Shown here: piece by piece, positions 1 to 7,700 of the stretch | Position numbering within the stretch: position 1 is the first letter of the stretch | Layout of the letters: every line of letters begins with the position of its first letter | Assembly (NCBI GenBank): GCA_023428335.1 | Contig: JAEYYS010000363.1 | Coordinates: forward strand, 1-13,615 | Origin: Verrucomicrobiota bacterium | GTDB lineage: Bacteria > Verrucomicrobiota > Verrucomicrobiia > Verrucomicrobiales > Verrucomicrobiaceae | DNA: 13,615 bases | Reading direction: 5' to 3' | Translations under genes and position numbers: made by a program | The notes under the pieces: model-generated | Seen by the model: only the letters and a program-made list of their open reading frames with translations | Told to the model about the DNA's origin: nothing | The model's database searches: none

Positions 1-1022
1 TAGCTGGCCTGCTGGCCCTTGGTTTCGCGCTTCTTGATCCAGGGCATGAGCGCGCGGAGGCGGGCACCGGTCTTCTCGATCGGGTGCTTTTCGCCGTCCT
101 TGAGCAGCTTGTTGTAGGTCTTGTAGCCGGTTTCGTACTCCTTGACCCATTCCTTGGCGAACTTGCCGTTCTGAATGTCCTTGAGAGCCGCCTTCATGCG
201 CTTCTTGACGCTGGCGTCGATGATTTTCGGACCGACCTTGACGTCGCCCCACTTGGCGGTCTCGGAGATCGAGAAACGCATGCCGGCGATGCCAGCCTCG
301 TTCATCAGGTCGACGATGAGCTTGAGCTCATGCAGGCACTCGAAGTAGGCCATCTCGGGGGAGTAACCGGCTTCGACGAGGACTTCAAAGCCCGCCTGGA
401 CGAGGGCGCTGGTGCCGCCGCAAAGAACGGTCTGCTCGCCGAACAGGTCGGTTTCGGTCTCTTCCTTGAAGGTGGTCTGGATGACGCCGCCACGGGTGCC
501 GCCGACGCCGTGCGCCCAGGCCAAAGCGATCTGCTTCGACTTCTTGGTCGGGTCCTGATGGATGGCGATCAGCGCGGGCACGCCCTTGCCTTCGGTGTAC
601 TGGCGACGGACGATGTGGCCGGGGCCCTTCGGGGCGACCATGATGACGTTGATGTCCTTCGGCGGAACGATGGTCTTGTAGTGAATCGCGAAGCCGTGCG
701 AGAACAGCAGGGTTTTGCCCTTGCTCAGGTTGGGGGCGATGTCCTTGTTGTAGCAGGCCGGGATCTTGGTGTCCGGGACGGCGACGAAGATGACGTCGGC
801 CAGCTTCACGGCTTCACCGGTGTCATAAACCTTGAAACCCTTCTCCTTGGCGACCTGGCGGCTCTTGCTGCCGGGATACAGGCCGATGATGACATTCACG
901 CCGCTTTCCTTGAGGTTGAGGGCGTGGGCGTGGCCCTGCGAGCCGAAGCCGATCACGGCGCAGGTTTTGCCTTTGAGCGGCGCCAGGCTGGCGTCCTTTT
1001 CAGTGTAGATTTTGGCGGGCAT
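1..1022 (-). CDS. ilvC: Ketol-acid reductoisomerase, class I short form (3' end at window edge)
   Basis: Converts 2-acetolactate (or 2-aceto-2-hydroxybutyrate) to the 2,3-dihydroxy acid in valine, leucine and isoleucine synthesis, in the cytoplasm with NAD(P)H and Mg2+. The translation begins MPAKIYTEKDASL. It shows the nucleotide-binding loop GFGSQGHAHALNL (residues 25-37), SHGF with the active-site His109, the conserved APKGPGH (130-136), and the metal ligands Asp192 and Glu196 (TDLFGEQ) and Glu228 and Glu232 (ECLHEL). These make the assignment secure. 340 full codons are present, about the usual short-form length (330-340), and the next two bases read TA, so the stop (TAA or TAG) probably lies one base outside the window. 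The cofactor loop reads LYPGSKS: Tyr49 stands where many homologues have Arg, while both phosphate-contacting Ser are kept. There is no Shine-Dalgarno sequence before the ATG. A TTGACC hexamer at 1077-1082 on this strand could be a -35 element, but no good -10 follows. It is divergent from the M23 gene. Confidence 0.97.
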   Translation of the reverse strand, partial: MPAKIYTEKDASLAPLKGKTCAVIGFGSQGHAHALNLKESGVNVIIGLYPGSKSRQVAKEKGFKVYDTGEAVKLADVIFVAVPDTKIPACYNKDIAPNLSKGKTLLFSHGFAIHYKTIVPPKDINVIMVAPKGPGHIVRRQYTEGKGVPALIAIHQDPTKKSKQIALAWAHGVGGTRGGVIQTTFKEETETDLFGEQTVLCGGTSALVQAGFEVLVEAGYSPEMAYFECLHELKLIVDLMNEAGIAGMRFSISETAKWGDVKVGPKIIDASVKKRMKAALKDIQNGKFAKEWVKEYETGYKTYNKLLKDGEKHPIEKTGARLRALMPWIKKRETKGQQAS

Positions 1023-1139
1023 GGAATGAGTTGGGTCTGTTAGGAGGGCAAACAAGTTGCTGCATGGGCGGGGGCTGGTCAAGGGAGAGTTACCGGCCGG
1101 CCCCCGCCAGAAAGCCGCTGCGAAGGGCGTACATGGCAC

Positions 1140-2621
1140 ATGTCCCCGCGTTTTTGGTTCGCCCCGCTCCGCCTGCTGCCCCTGCTCGTCGCCGCCACCG
1201 CCCTGTCAGCGAAACTCCCGGAACCGACCCGCCAACCCCTGCACCGCAGCCTGGACCTGGCCCTTGGCGAGACCGCCGAGGTGACGCTGAGCGACGGCAG
1301 CACCGCGAAGGTACGCCTGCTCGACCTCGAGGAACGGGTCGATTCGATGAGTGCCGCCGTGCGCGCGGCGCGGGTGCAGGTCGAGGTCAACGGCGCCACC
1401 GGCTGGGTCGACAGCGCCAACTACCATCTGCCGGTCACCCTCGGCGGCGTGCAGATCGACTGCCCGATCACGCGCGGCTACAACGCCAACTCCGGCCAGG
1501 ATTCCTGGGGGCTGAAAAAGGACGCGCGCCTGCGCCTCTGGCCCGCGGGTTCCCCCTGGATCGAGCCGGACCTGTTCAATCTGCCCGCCCGCCAACGCTG
1601 GCTGGCCAGCAGCACGCAATTCAGCAACGAACCCACCTATGTCGACGGTGGCGACCGCCCCGACCGCAAAAAGATCTACTACCACAACGACCTCGATTTC
1701 GGCGGCTGCGAGGGCCTGGTCGAGGTGGTGGCCGCCACCGACGGGCTGGTGGTCAGCGTCGGCGAAACCGTTCTGCCCGGCACCATCGGCACGCCGGTGC
1801 GGCCGCGCTACGACGTGGTGTATGTGCTCGACGATCGCGGCTGGTTCTACCGCTACAGCCACCTGCACACGATCGACCCGGCCCTCCAGGTCGGCACCCG
1901 CCTGCGCCAGGGTCAGAAGGTCGGCCTGCTCGGCAAGGAAGGCGCCAGCGGCGGCTGGTCGCACCTGCACTTCGGCATCAAAAGCCGCCAGCCCTCGGGC
2001 GAATGGGGCACCGAGGAAGCCTATGCCTTCGCCTGGCAGGCCGCCCTGCGTGAGCAGCAGCCGGCGGTGGTTGCCGTCGCACGCCCGCATCATTTCGTTC
2101 GCGTCGGCGAACTGCTGGTGCTCGACGGCGCCAAGTCCTGGGCCGCCGCAGGCGTGGCCAGCCACGCCTGGACCTTCACCGACGGCAGCACCGCCAGCGG
2201 CGCGCGCGTGGAACGTCGCTACGATCGCCCGGGCCAGTTCAGCGAGATCCTCAAGGTCACCGACACACAGGGCCGCGCCGGCTACGATTTCGCGGTGGTC
2301 CAGGTCATTGGCGACACCGAGCCAATTCCTCCTTCGATCCACGCCACTTACGCGCCCTCGCTTGGCGCGCGCGTCGGCGATGAGCTGACCTTCAAGGTCC
2401 GCGTCTTTCGCTCGACCGGCGGCGAGACCTGGGACTTTGGCGACGGCAGCCCGCCCGTGCAGACCCGTTCCGACGGCAATGCCAAGGCGCTGGCCAAGGA
2501 TGGTTACGCCGTCACCACCCACCGCTTCGCCAAGTCCGGCGATCACCTGGTGCGCGTCGAGCACGTCAACGCGCGCGGCGAAAAGGCCGTGACCCACCTG
2601 TGGGTGCCGGTGGCGCCGTGA
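1140..2621 (+). CDS. Secreted M23 (LytM-type) metallopeptidase with two C-terminal PKD-like domains
   Basis: Probable zinc endopeptidase acting on peptidoglycan cross-links outside the cytoplasmic membrane; 493 residues. Residues 1-24 form a signal peptide (MSPRFWFAPLRLLPLLVAATALSA). A beta-rich region of unknown role follows (about 30-160). The M23 core is at about 175-290: HNDLD supplies His182 and Asp186 (the family's HxxxD ligands), YSHLH supplies His241/His243, and SHLHFG supplies His275/His277, the last being the expected third zinc ligand. All catalytic residues are therefore present. Two Ig-like domains of PKD type follow, about 308-390 (HAWTFTDGSTASG, a degraded WDFGDGS motif) and about 405-490 (ETWDFGDGSPPV). 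PKD domains commonly help secreted enzymes bind polymers or surfaces. The 1140 ATG gives an intact signal peptide and has AAGGG about 12 bases upstream. The gene ends tail-to-tail with the next one, 3 bases between stops. Whether it is a cell-wall hydrolase or attacks other proteins cannot be decided from sequence. Confidence 0.88.
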   Translation: MSPRFWFAPLRLLPLLVAATALSAKLPEPTRQPLHRSLDLALGETAEVTLSDGSTAKVRLLDLEERVDSMSAAVRAARVQVEVNGATGWVDSANYHLPVTLGGVQIDCPITRGYNANSGQDSWGLKKDARLRLWPAGSPWIEPDLFNLPARQRWLASSTQFSNEPTYVDGGDRPDRKKIYYHNDLDFGGCEGLVEVVAATDGLVVSVGETVLPGTIGTPVRPRYDVVYVLDDRGWFYRYSHLHTIDPALQVGTRLRQGQKVGLLGKEGASGGWSHLHFGIKSRQPSGEWGTEEAYAFAWQAALREQQPAVVAVARPHHFVRVGELLVLDGAKSWAAAGVASHAWTFTDGSTASGARVERRYDRPGQFSEILKVTDTQGRAGYDFAVVQVIGDTEPIPPSIHATYAPSLGARVGDELTFKVRVFRSTGGETWDFGDGSPPVQTRSDGNAKALAKDGYAVTTHRFAKSGDHLVRVEHVNARGEKAVTHLWVPVAP

Positions 2622-2624
2622 GGC

Positions 2625-3608
2625 TCATTTCGCCGCCGGCTTGGCCGGTTTGGTGGGCGACGGCGTGTCCGGATCGACGCGGTTTTTCTCGAGCAGCCAG
2701 GGGAAGGCGCGCAGGGGCTCGACCGCCTCCGGATCGACCTGCACACGAATCAGGTGCAGGTTGAGACCGCCGAAGGTTTCGATGCGGGTGAAGTTTTCGA
2801 TCGTCCGGCCGGTGGCCGAGGTGAGCGGCTTGTCGATGCGGAAGTAATGGCTGTCGGCATGAAACAGGTACACCGGCTTGCCATAGCCACGCACCTGCTC
2901 GCGCAGGGCGGGCACGAAGTTGGCGAAACCGGTGTCGCGCGGCTCGCCGCGTTTGACCTCATCGAAGGGATTCGCCTGCAGGAACAGCACCAGCGCCTTG
3001 GCGTCCGCCGCGGCAGCAAAACTGTCGCGCAGCCAGGCCAGCACAGCGCGGTCGCGCGCAGCGAACTCGGTCATCGCCGCGGCATTGTCCTCGCGCCGGT
3101 TGTTGTTGCTGCCGACGACATGCAGGGTGGCAAAGACCAGGCCGTCGCGCTGCCAGCGCTGGTGCTCGACATAGTCGGCGAAGTCCGCCTGCGCACTCTG
3201 TCGCTCCAGCGGCAGGCTCGTGCGACCCAGGCTGCGCGCCTCGCCCGGATAAAACAACCGGCGCACGAAGGCGAGCCGCTCGAGCGGGTCAAAACCGCCC
3301 GCGGCCGGTGTGTGCGAATCCGTCCATTCGTTGTCGCCCGGCACATAGAACAAGGGCTGCTCAAAGCGATCGAACCAGGCCTTCACCCGCAGCAGCGAGG
3401 CGTCGTCGTTGAGCATGCGACCGAATTTGACGTCGCCACAGTGGACATTGAAGGCCGGCGCAGCGGCGTTGGCGGCCTCGATGACGTTTTCAAAGCGCTC
3501 GGCGTCGGCCGGGAAATGGTAGGGCATGCAGCCCATGACCAGAAACTCAAAGGGTTCCGCCGCGGCGGGCAGGACGGACAGCAGCAGGCAGGCGAGCGTT
3601 GTCTTCAT
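2625..3608 (-). CDS. Secreted calcineurin-like phosphoesterase family protein, first metal-binding Asp replaced by Cys
   Basis: 327 residues, beginning with a signal peptide (MKTTLACLLLSVLPAAA, cut before EPF). The order of motifs matches a bacterial metallophosphoesterase group whose members carry GDxPY, HxGDxKxG, a GDNEW block, HVVGSNNN and a QANPF block. Visible here are VHCGDVKFG (Asp59), VPGDNEWTD (91-95), HVVGSNNN (about 173-180), FLQANPF, and LFHADSHYF near the C-terminus, which resembles the last His-containing metal motif. The first motif, normally with an Asp metal ligand, reads VMGCMPYH, with Cys27 (TGC) in that position. The tail is rich in Lys, Pro and Ala. Substrate unknown; the enzyme may be inactive, or may use Cys as a ligand. 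The start at 3608 is chosen because it gives a clean signal peptide; an in-frame extension upstream to 3779 overlaps the divergent carboxypeptidase gene and has no signal peptide. Confidence 0.8.
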   Translation of the reverse strand: MKTTLACLLLSVLPAAAEPFEFLVMGCMPYHFPADAERFENVIEAANAAAPAFNVHCGDVKFGRMLNDDASLLRVKAWFDRFEQPLFYVPGDNEWTDSHTPAAGGFDPLERLAFVRRLFYPGEARSLGRTSLPLERQSAQADFADYVEHQRWQRDGLVFATLHVVGSNNNRREDNAAAMTEFAARDRAVLAWLRDSFAAAADAKALVLFLQANPFDEVKRGEPRDTGFANFVPALREQVRGYGKPVYLFHADSHYFRIDKPLTSATGRTIENFTRIETFGGLNLHLIRVQVDPEAVEPLRAFPWLLEKNRVDPDTPSPTKPAKPAAK

Positions 3609-3662
3609 GGCCCTGCCATAGAGCGCCGGCCGGCCATCGCAAGGCGATGTTCGTGCGGCGCA

Positions 3663-3692
3663 TTGACAGGCCCGCCGCCCGTGGCGCAGACT
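3663..3692 (+). promoter_or_regulatory. Possible promoter of the D,D-carboxypeptidase gene
   Basis: A perfect sigma70-type -35 hexamer TTGACA lies at 3663-3668. At 18 bases spacing follows CAGACT (3687-3692), matching TATAAT at three of six positions. Transcription would begin almost at the ATG (3701), leaving a very short or no leader, which agrees with the absence of a Shine-Dalgarno sequence. The -10 match is weak, so this is a suggestion only. Confidence 0.35.
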
Positions 3693-3700
3693 GGCGGGCG

Positions 3701-4594
3701 ATGCTGCTCCGTATCCTTCTCGCCATGTCCGCCCTCTCCCTGGCCGCCGCCGACAAACCCGCCGAAGACCTGGCCGCACCGCCGGTGGTCACCGCCAAGT
3801 CCTGGCTGATCGCCGAACTCGACAGCGGCCGCGAGCTGGCGGCGCACCTGCCTGATGAACCGCGCAAGGCGGCGAGCACGGCGAAGATGATGTGCGCCTT
3901 CGTCGTTCTCGAACTCGCGCAGAAGGATCCGGCCGTGCTCGACGAATGGGTATTGATCTCGAAACTGGCCGACAGCACCGCCGGCTCGACCGCCGACCTC
4001 AAGCAGGGCGAGCAGGTGCGCGTGCGCGACGGTCTTTATGCCCTCATGCTGCCCTCGGGCAACGACATGGGCAATGCCTTCGCCGAACACTTTCATCCGC
4101 GCTTGGCCGTTCCTGGTGAAGAGACCCCGGCCAGTGCCAAGACCGCAGCCTCGGCCACCCGCAGGAATTTTGTCGCCGAGATGAACCGCACCGCCCAACG
4201 CCTCGGCATGAAGGCCACCACCTACCGCATCGCCTACGGCGACGGCGGTGAGGCGACCGACTTCACCACCACCGCTCGCGATTTGGTGACCCTGACGCTG
4301 GCGGCCCGCAAAAACACACTGTTCCGCGAGGTGGTGGCGACCCTGGGACATCGCGCCGCGATCCGTCTGCCCACAGGCGATGAACGCGAAGCGATCTGGA
4401 AGAACACCAATGAGCTGCTGCAGTTCGCCAACTACGACGGCGTCAAGACCGGCACCACGCCGAGTGCCGGTCGCTGCCTGGTGGCGACCGGCTCGCACGC
4501 GGGCCGCGGCCTCATCGTCGTGACCCTCGGCTCGACCTCCGATGAGGCGCGCTTTGCCGACAGCCGGAACCTGTTCCGCTGGGCTTGGCGGTGA
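3701..4594 (+). CDS. D-alanyl-D-alanine carboxypeptidase, peptidase family S11 (low-molecular-mass PBP)
   Basis: Trims the terminal D-Ala from peptidoglycan pentapeptides (or acts as a D,D-endopeptidase) in the periplasm; 297 residues. A signal peptide is seen at 1-17 (MLLRILLAMSALSLAAA). The three penicillin-binding-protein motifs are intact and in order: STAK with nucleophile Ser59 and Lys62, SGN at 119-121, and KTG at 249-251 (VKTGTTPSAGRC). The protein stops about 45 residues after KTG, so it is a bare catalytic domain without the PBP5 C-terminal beta domain or an amphipathic anchor; it may be soluble in the periplasm. The 3701 ATG is chosen because it begins the signal peptide; the ATG at 3599 in the same frame would run through the promoter region and opposite the phosphoesterase start. 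Divergent from the phosphoesterase (92 bases apart). Another cell-wall enzyme, the M23 peptidase, lies nearby. Which dac or pbp paralogue it is cannot be said. Confidence 0.93.
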   Translation: MLLRILLAMSALSLAAADKPAEDLAAPPVVTAKSWLIAELDSGRELAAHLPDEPRKAASTAKMMCAFVVLELAQKDPAVLDEWVLISKLADSTAGSTADLKQGEQVRVRDGLYALMLPSGNDMGNAFAEHFHPRLAVPGEETPASAKTAASATRRNFVAEMNRTAQRLGMKATTYRIAYGDGGEATDFTTTARDLVTLTLAARKNTLFREVVATLGHRAAIRLPTGDEREAIWKNTNELLQFANYDGVKTGTTPSAGRCLVATGSHAGRGLIVVTLGSTSDEARFADSRNLFRWAWR

Positions 4595-4620
4595 GGGGGC
4601 GGGAGCCCGATTTCACATCG

Positions 4621-4641
4621 CAGATTTCAGATTTCAGATTT
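4621..4641. repeat. Three tandem copies of CAGATTT
   Basis: Three perfect head-to-tail copies of the heptamer CAGATTT occupy 4621-4627, 4628-4634 and 4635-4641. They are a small AT-rich island in very GC-rich DNA, just after the carboxypeptidase stop. No function is evident; it could be a slippage microsatellite or the edge of an intergenic repeat unit. Confidence 0.85.
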
Positions 4642-4642
4642 G

Positions 4643-4751
4643 CCGCGGTCTAGCGTTTGGGTTGACCGCGGGCGGTAGGCGCCTTCGCCAGAAGGCGGGG
4701 CTTGAGTGCACAGGACGTCATTCCTCTCAAGCCCCGCGCTGGGGTCAGCGC
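4643..4751. terminator. Cluster of four stem-loops between convergent genes; possible bidirectional terminator or intergenic repeat
   Basis: Four perfect inverted repeats follow one another. (a) 8 bp, CCGCGGTC 4643-4650 with 4664-4671. (b) 7 bp, CGCCTTC 4680-4686 with 4691-4697, loop GCCA. (c) 12 bp, GCGGGGCTTGAG 4695-4706 with 4726-4737, loop 19 bases. (d) 6 bp, GCGCTG 4736-4741 with 4746-4751, loop GGGT. Arms of b/c share 4695-4697 and arms of c/d share 4736-4737, so not all can form fully at once. The carboxypeptidase gene ends at 4594 from the left and the giant gene at 4754 from the right, the place for a two-way terminator. No long T-run follows any stem, so classical Rho-independent termination is uncertain; a mobile REP-like sequence would look the same. 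Confidence 0.5.
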
Positions 4752-4753
4752 GT

Positions 4754-7700
4754 CTAGTCGACGCGCAGGTAATCGAGGGCCACGAACCAGCGGTCGGGCT
4801 TGGTCTGCGGGTTGGCGCCGGAAATCGTGATCTCCAGCTTCTGTTCGCCCGATTGGAAGTCGAACTCACCGAGCAGGATCTCCTCGGTGTTGGTGACCTT
4901 GGCATCATACAGATCCAGCTCGACGGTCGAAGCGACCACGCCGTTGACGGCGAGGCGGACGCTGCCGTAGTCGGGCGCCTTCGTCAGCACGGCATGGACC
5001 TTGCGCTTGCCCGCCTGCTTCACCGGGAAGCGGACGGTCAGGGTGTCGCCCGGCTTGCCGCCGGTCCAGAACAGGTGGCGGTCGCCGCTCCAGCGGCCCT
5101 CGCTGAAACTGCCCATGGCCTGCGGGCCCGCCTTGCCGGCCGACGCCTTGGCGGGCAGCGTTTCCGCCTCAAGCACGCCGCTCGCCGCACCCGCCTCGCC
5201 GGCGCCCTGCAGCCAGGCCACCAGATGCACGAGCTGCTCCGGCGGCAGGGCATCGAACAGGCCCTCGGGCATGGTGCTCACCGGCGACACCGTGCGTTTC
5301 TTCACCTCGGCCTTGGTGATGAGCTGTTCCAGTCCACCCGGCATGGCCACCTTCCAGGCGGCGGAGGTTTCGTCCTTGATGATGCCGCTGGCGAGCCGGC
5401 CATCGGCGAGTTCGAAGAGGTTGAGCTGGTAGTCCTTGCCGATGACCGCATTGGGATCGAGCACGTTGTCGAGCAGGTACTCGAGGTTCGTGCGATTCGA
5501 ACCGGTCAGGTCGGGACCGACCTTGGCGCCTTGGCCAAACAGCGTGTGGCAGGTACCGCAGACCGCCGCGTACAAGACCTTGCCCTGGGCGGGATCCGCC
5601 TTCGCCAAAGCCTCGGGCGTGAGCAGGGTGCGGAACTTCTGTTTGCGCGGCTCCAGGTCGGGTTTCGGCGCATTGAGATCACCCCAGACTTCCTTGAGCA
5701 GGGCCGAGACCTCGGCGTTCTTCTGCGCCTCCATCTGCCGGGCCAGGAAGGGCGACAGCAGGGTCTTCGCCACCCTGGCTTCCTTCACGGCGAGCAGCAG
5801 GGTCTTCGAGCCCTCGGGCGTGGTGGCCAGCGTGGCGATGGCGTCGTTCACTTCCACCGGCGCCAGCGTCGGCAGCAGCCCGGCGAGCACCGCCGGAGTC
5901 TGCGGGTGCGGCAGGGTGGCCAGCGCCTGCAGGGCCGCGCGCCGCAGCGCGGGATGGCCCGGCTGGCCCAACAAATTGTGCAATAAGGCAGCGGTCTTGC
6001 TGTCGCGCAACTGCACGAGCAGTTTCAGCGCCGCCAGCCGGGCGTCGACCGGTGCCGTCGAGGTGAGTCGCTCACGGAAGCTGGCAATCGCCGGTTCCAG
6101 GCCCATGAAGGCCTCCAGTTCCGGCAGCAGCCCGGCCGGCGCGTCGTCGAGCTTGACGCGCAGGGCGTCCCAGTCGGTCGGTTTGGCGACCTTGTTGCCC
6201 GCGCGCGCCGCCTCGATCACCGACTTCAGCAGCGATTCGCGCTCGGCCGCGTCGGCCGAAGCCGCCGCCAGGCGCAGCAGGGCCGTGCGTCCCGCCTGCT
6301 CGGCGCCGAGGCGACGGTAAATGAACTGCGTCACTTTCGGAAGCGTCGACACCCGCGCGAGTTCCAACCCGACCTCGGCGTCGGCACCGACCAGCGGCTC
6401 GATGCCGTACCAGATCAGCAGCGGGATCATCGGGTCATCCTTGTCCTCGCCGCGCTGGAGCAGGGCGGTGGCGAGGTTTTGGCGCTGGTCGATGGGAAGA
6501 CGCTGCAGGGCGGAGGCGAGTTCGCGGCGGACCACCGGGGAAGGGTGCTTGCGGGCAAGCGGAAGGTAAACGGACTTCATCAAGGCGGGCCATTGGGTGA
6601 CCACCGGTGCGCTCGGATTCTGGGCGCTGAGATTCCGGCTGTTTGCCTGCACAGGATCGGCACTGAAACGCACTCCCCAGGAGGCGAGATGTTCGTCGGC
6701 GGACTCGGTGTCGAAGGCGATGCCGTATCGATCCGGGTCAGCCGCGTGCTCAATGCTCCACGCGGTCAGACGGCTGCGCAGCTGCCAGTTTGCTCGTTCC
6801 GCGCGCACCCCCGGATCGGAATGGCTGGCTGACAGCCCCAGGGCCGACAGCGTCGCAAGCGCTGTCTTCATGTCGGCCTTGGAGGCGGCTTTCTCCATCA
6901 GCACCCGCCGCGCCATCCGTGAGAACCACTCGTTCTCCGTCTGCACGGCGAGTCGGGCGAGTTTCTCGTCGGTCTCCTTGGCGAGGTCGAAGGGCGCGGT
7001 TGGGAAGAGGGGAGCGCGGACACTCTTGTCCGCCTCTGGGGTCTTCGCGGCTTCGCCGCCCGCTGCCTGGCTGCGGGCAGGAGTGCCCGCGCTCCCTTCG
7101 CCGTAACTCACCCGGTACATCCGGCCGTTGCTGCGGTCCCAGTTTTCCACGGCGTTGCTGCCGCGGTGGCAGATCTGCTGGTCGCTCCAATCGCTGACGT
7201 ACAAGGCGCCATCCGGCCCGACCTTTTGGGTCACGGGAATGAAATGCATGTCGTTGGCGCGCAGGAAATCCGGGCCGTGCCGACCGATGTAGCTGCTCGC
7301 CTTGGGATCGGTGTAGTTGCTGACCAGGCGGTGGCCGTGCAGGTTGCCGAAGAGGAGCTGGTTGCGGTAGGTCGCTGGGAACTGGTTGCTTTGATAAATC
7401 GCCAACCCGCAGTGGGCATGACCGCCGCCGAGTGCGTTGGTGTCGGCATTCGCCAAGCCTGCGCCGGTGGTTTTGTCGAACTCGATCGTCGGGCGCAGAT
7501 TGCCGGCGTAGTGCGCGTGATCGGCGATGGTCTTGATGTCGTCGTAGGTGTGCGGGTTGAAGTGCTGGCCGGCCTGGCGGTGGTAGCGACCGCCGGGCAC
7601 GATGTGGTAGAGGTGCGGGATGACGCAGGCGGTGACGAAGAACTCGCCGTGCGCGTCGTAGTCGAGTCCCCAGGGATTGCTGGTGCCGTGGGCGAAGATC

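Noticed and set aside
84..1043. 319-residue plus-strand frame over ilvC
   Set aside because: The minus-strand translation is an unmistakable ketol-acid reductoisomerase with all metal ligands.
1023..1139. Leader peptide or T-box/attenuator for ilvC
   Set aside because: The 117-base gap has no run of Leu/Ile/Val codons, no T-box core and no clear hairpin plus T-run before ilvC.
1206..2597. 463-residue minus-strand frame over the M23 gene
   Set aside because: The plus-strand frame has a signal peptide and all zinc ligands; the antisense frame has no recognisable feature.
4621..4641. CAGATTT tandem copies as a CRISPR or iteron array
   Set aside because: Three 7-base units without spacers are far too short for CRISPR, and nothing nearby encodes a replication protein.
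4643..4751. tRNA or known riboswitch
   Set aside because: The stems do not form a cloverleaf and no conserved tRNA loop sequences are present; its position after both stop codons does not suit a riboswitch.
4706..5986. 426-residue open frame on the plus strand over the cytochrome region
   Set aside because: Opposite strand to the CxxCH domain; no signal peptide, motif or start signal; reads as a mirror of the real gene.
7007..7099. Insertion-sequence remnant or miniature transposon with target-site duplication
   Set aside because: I could not see a convincing flanking duplication or any transposase; it is better described as a dispersed palindromic repeat.
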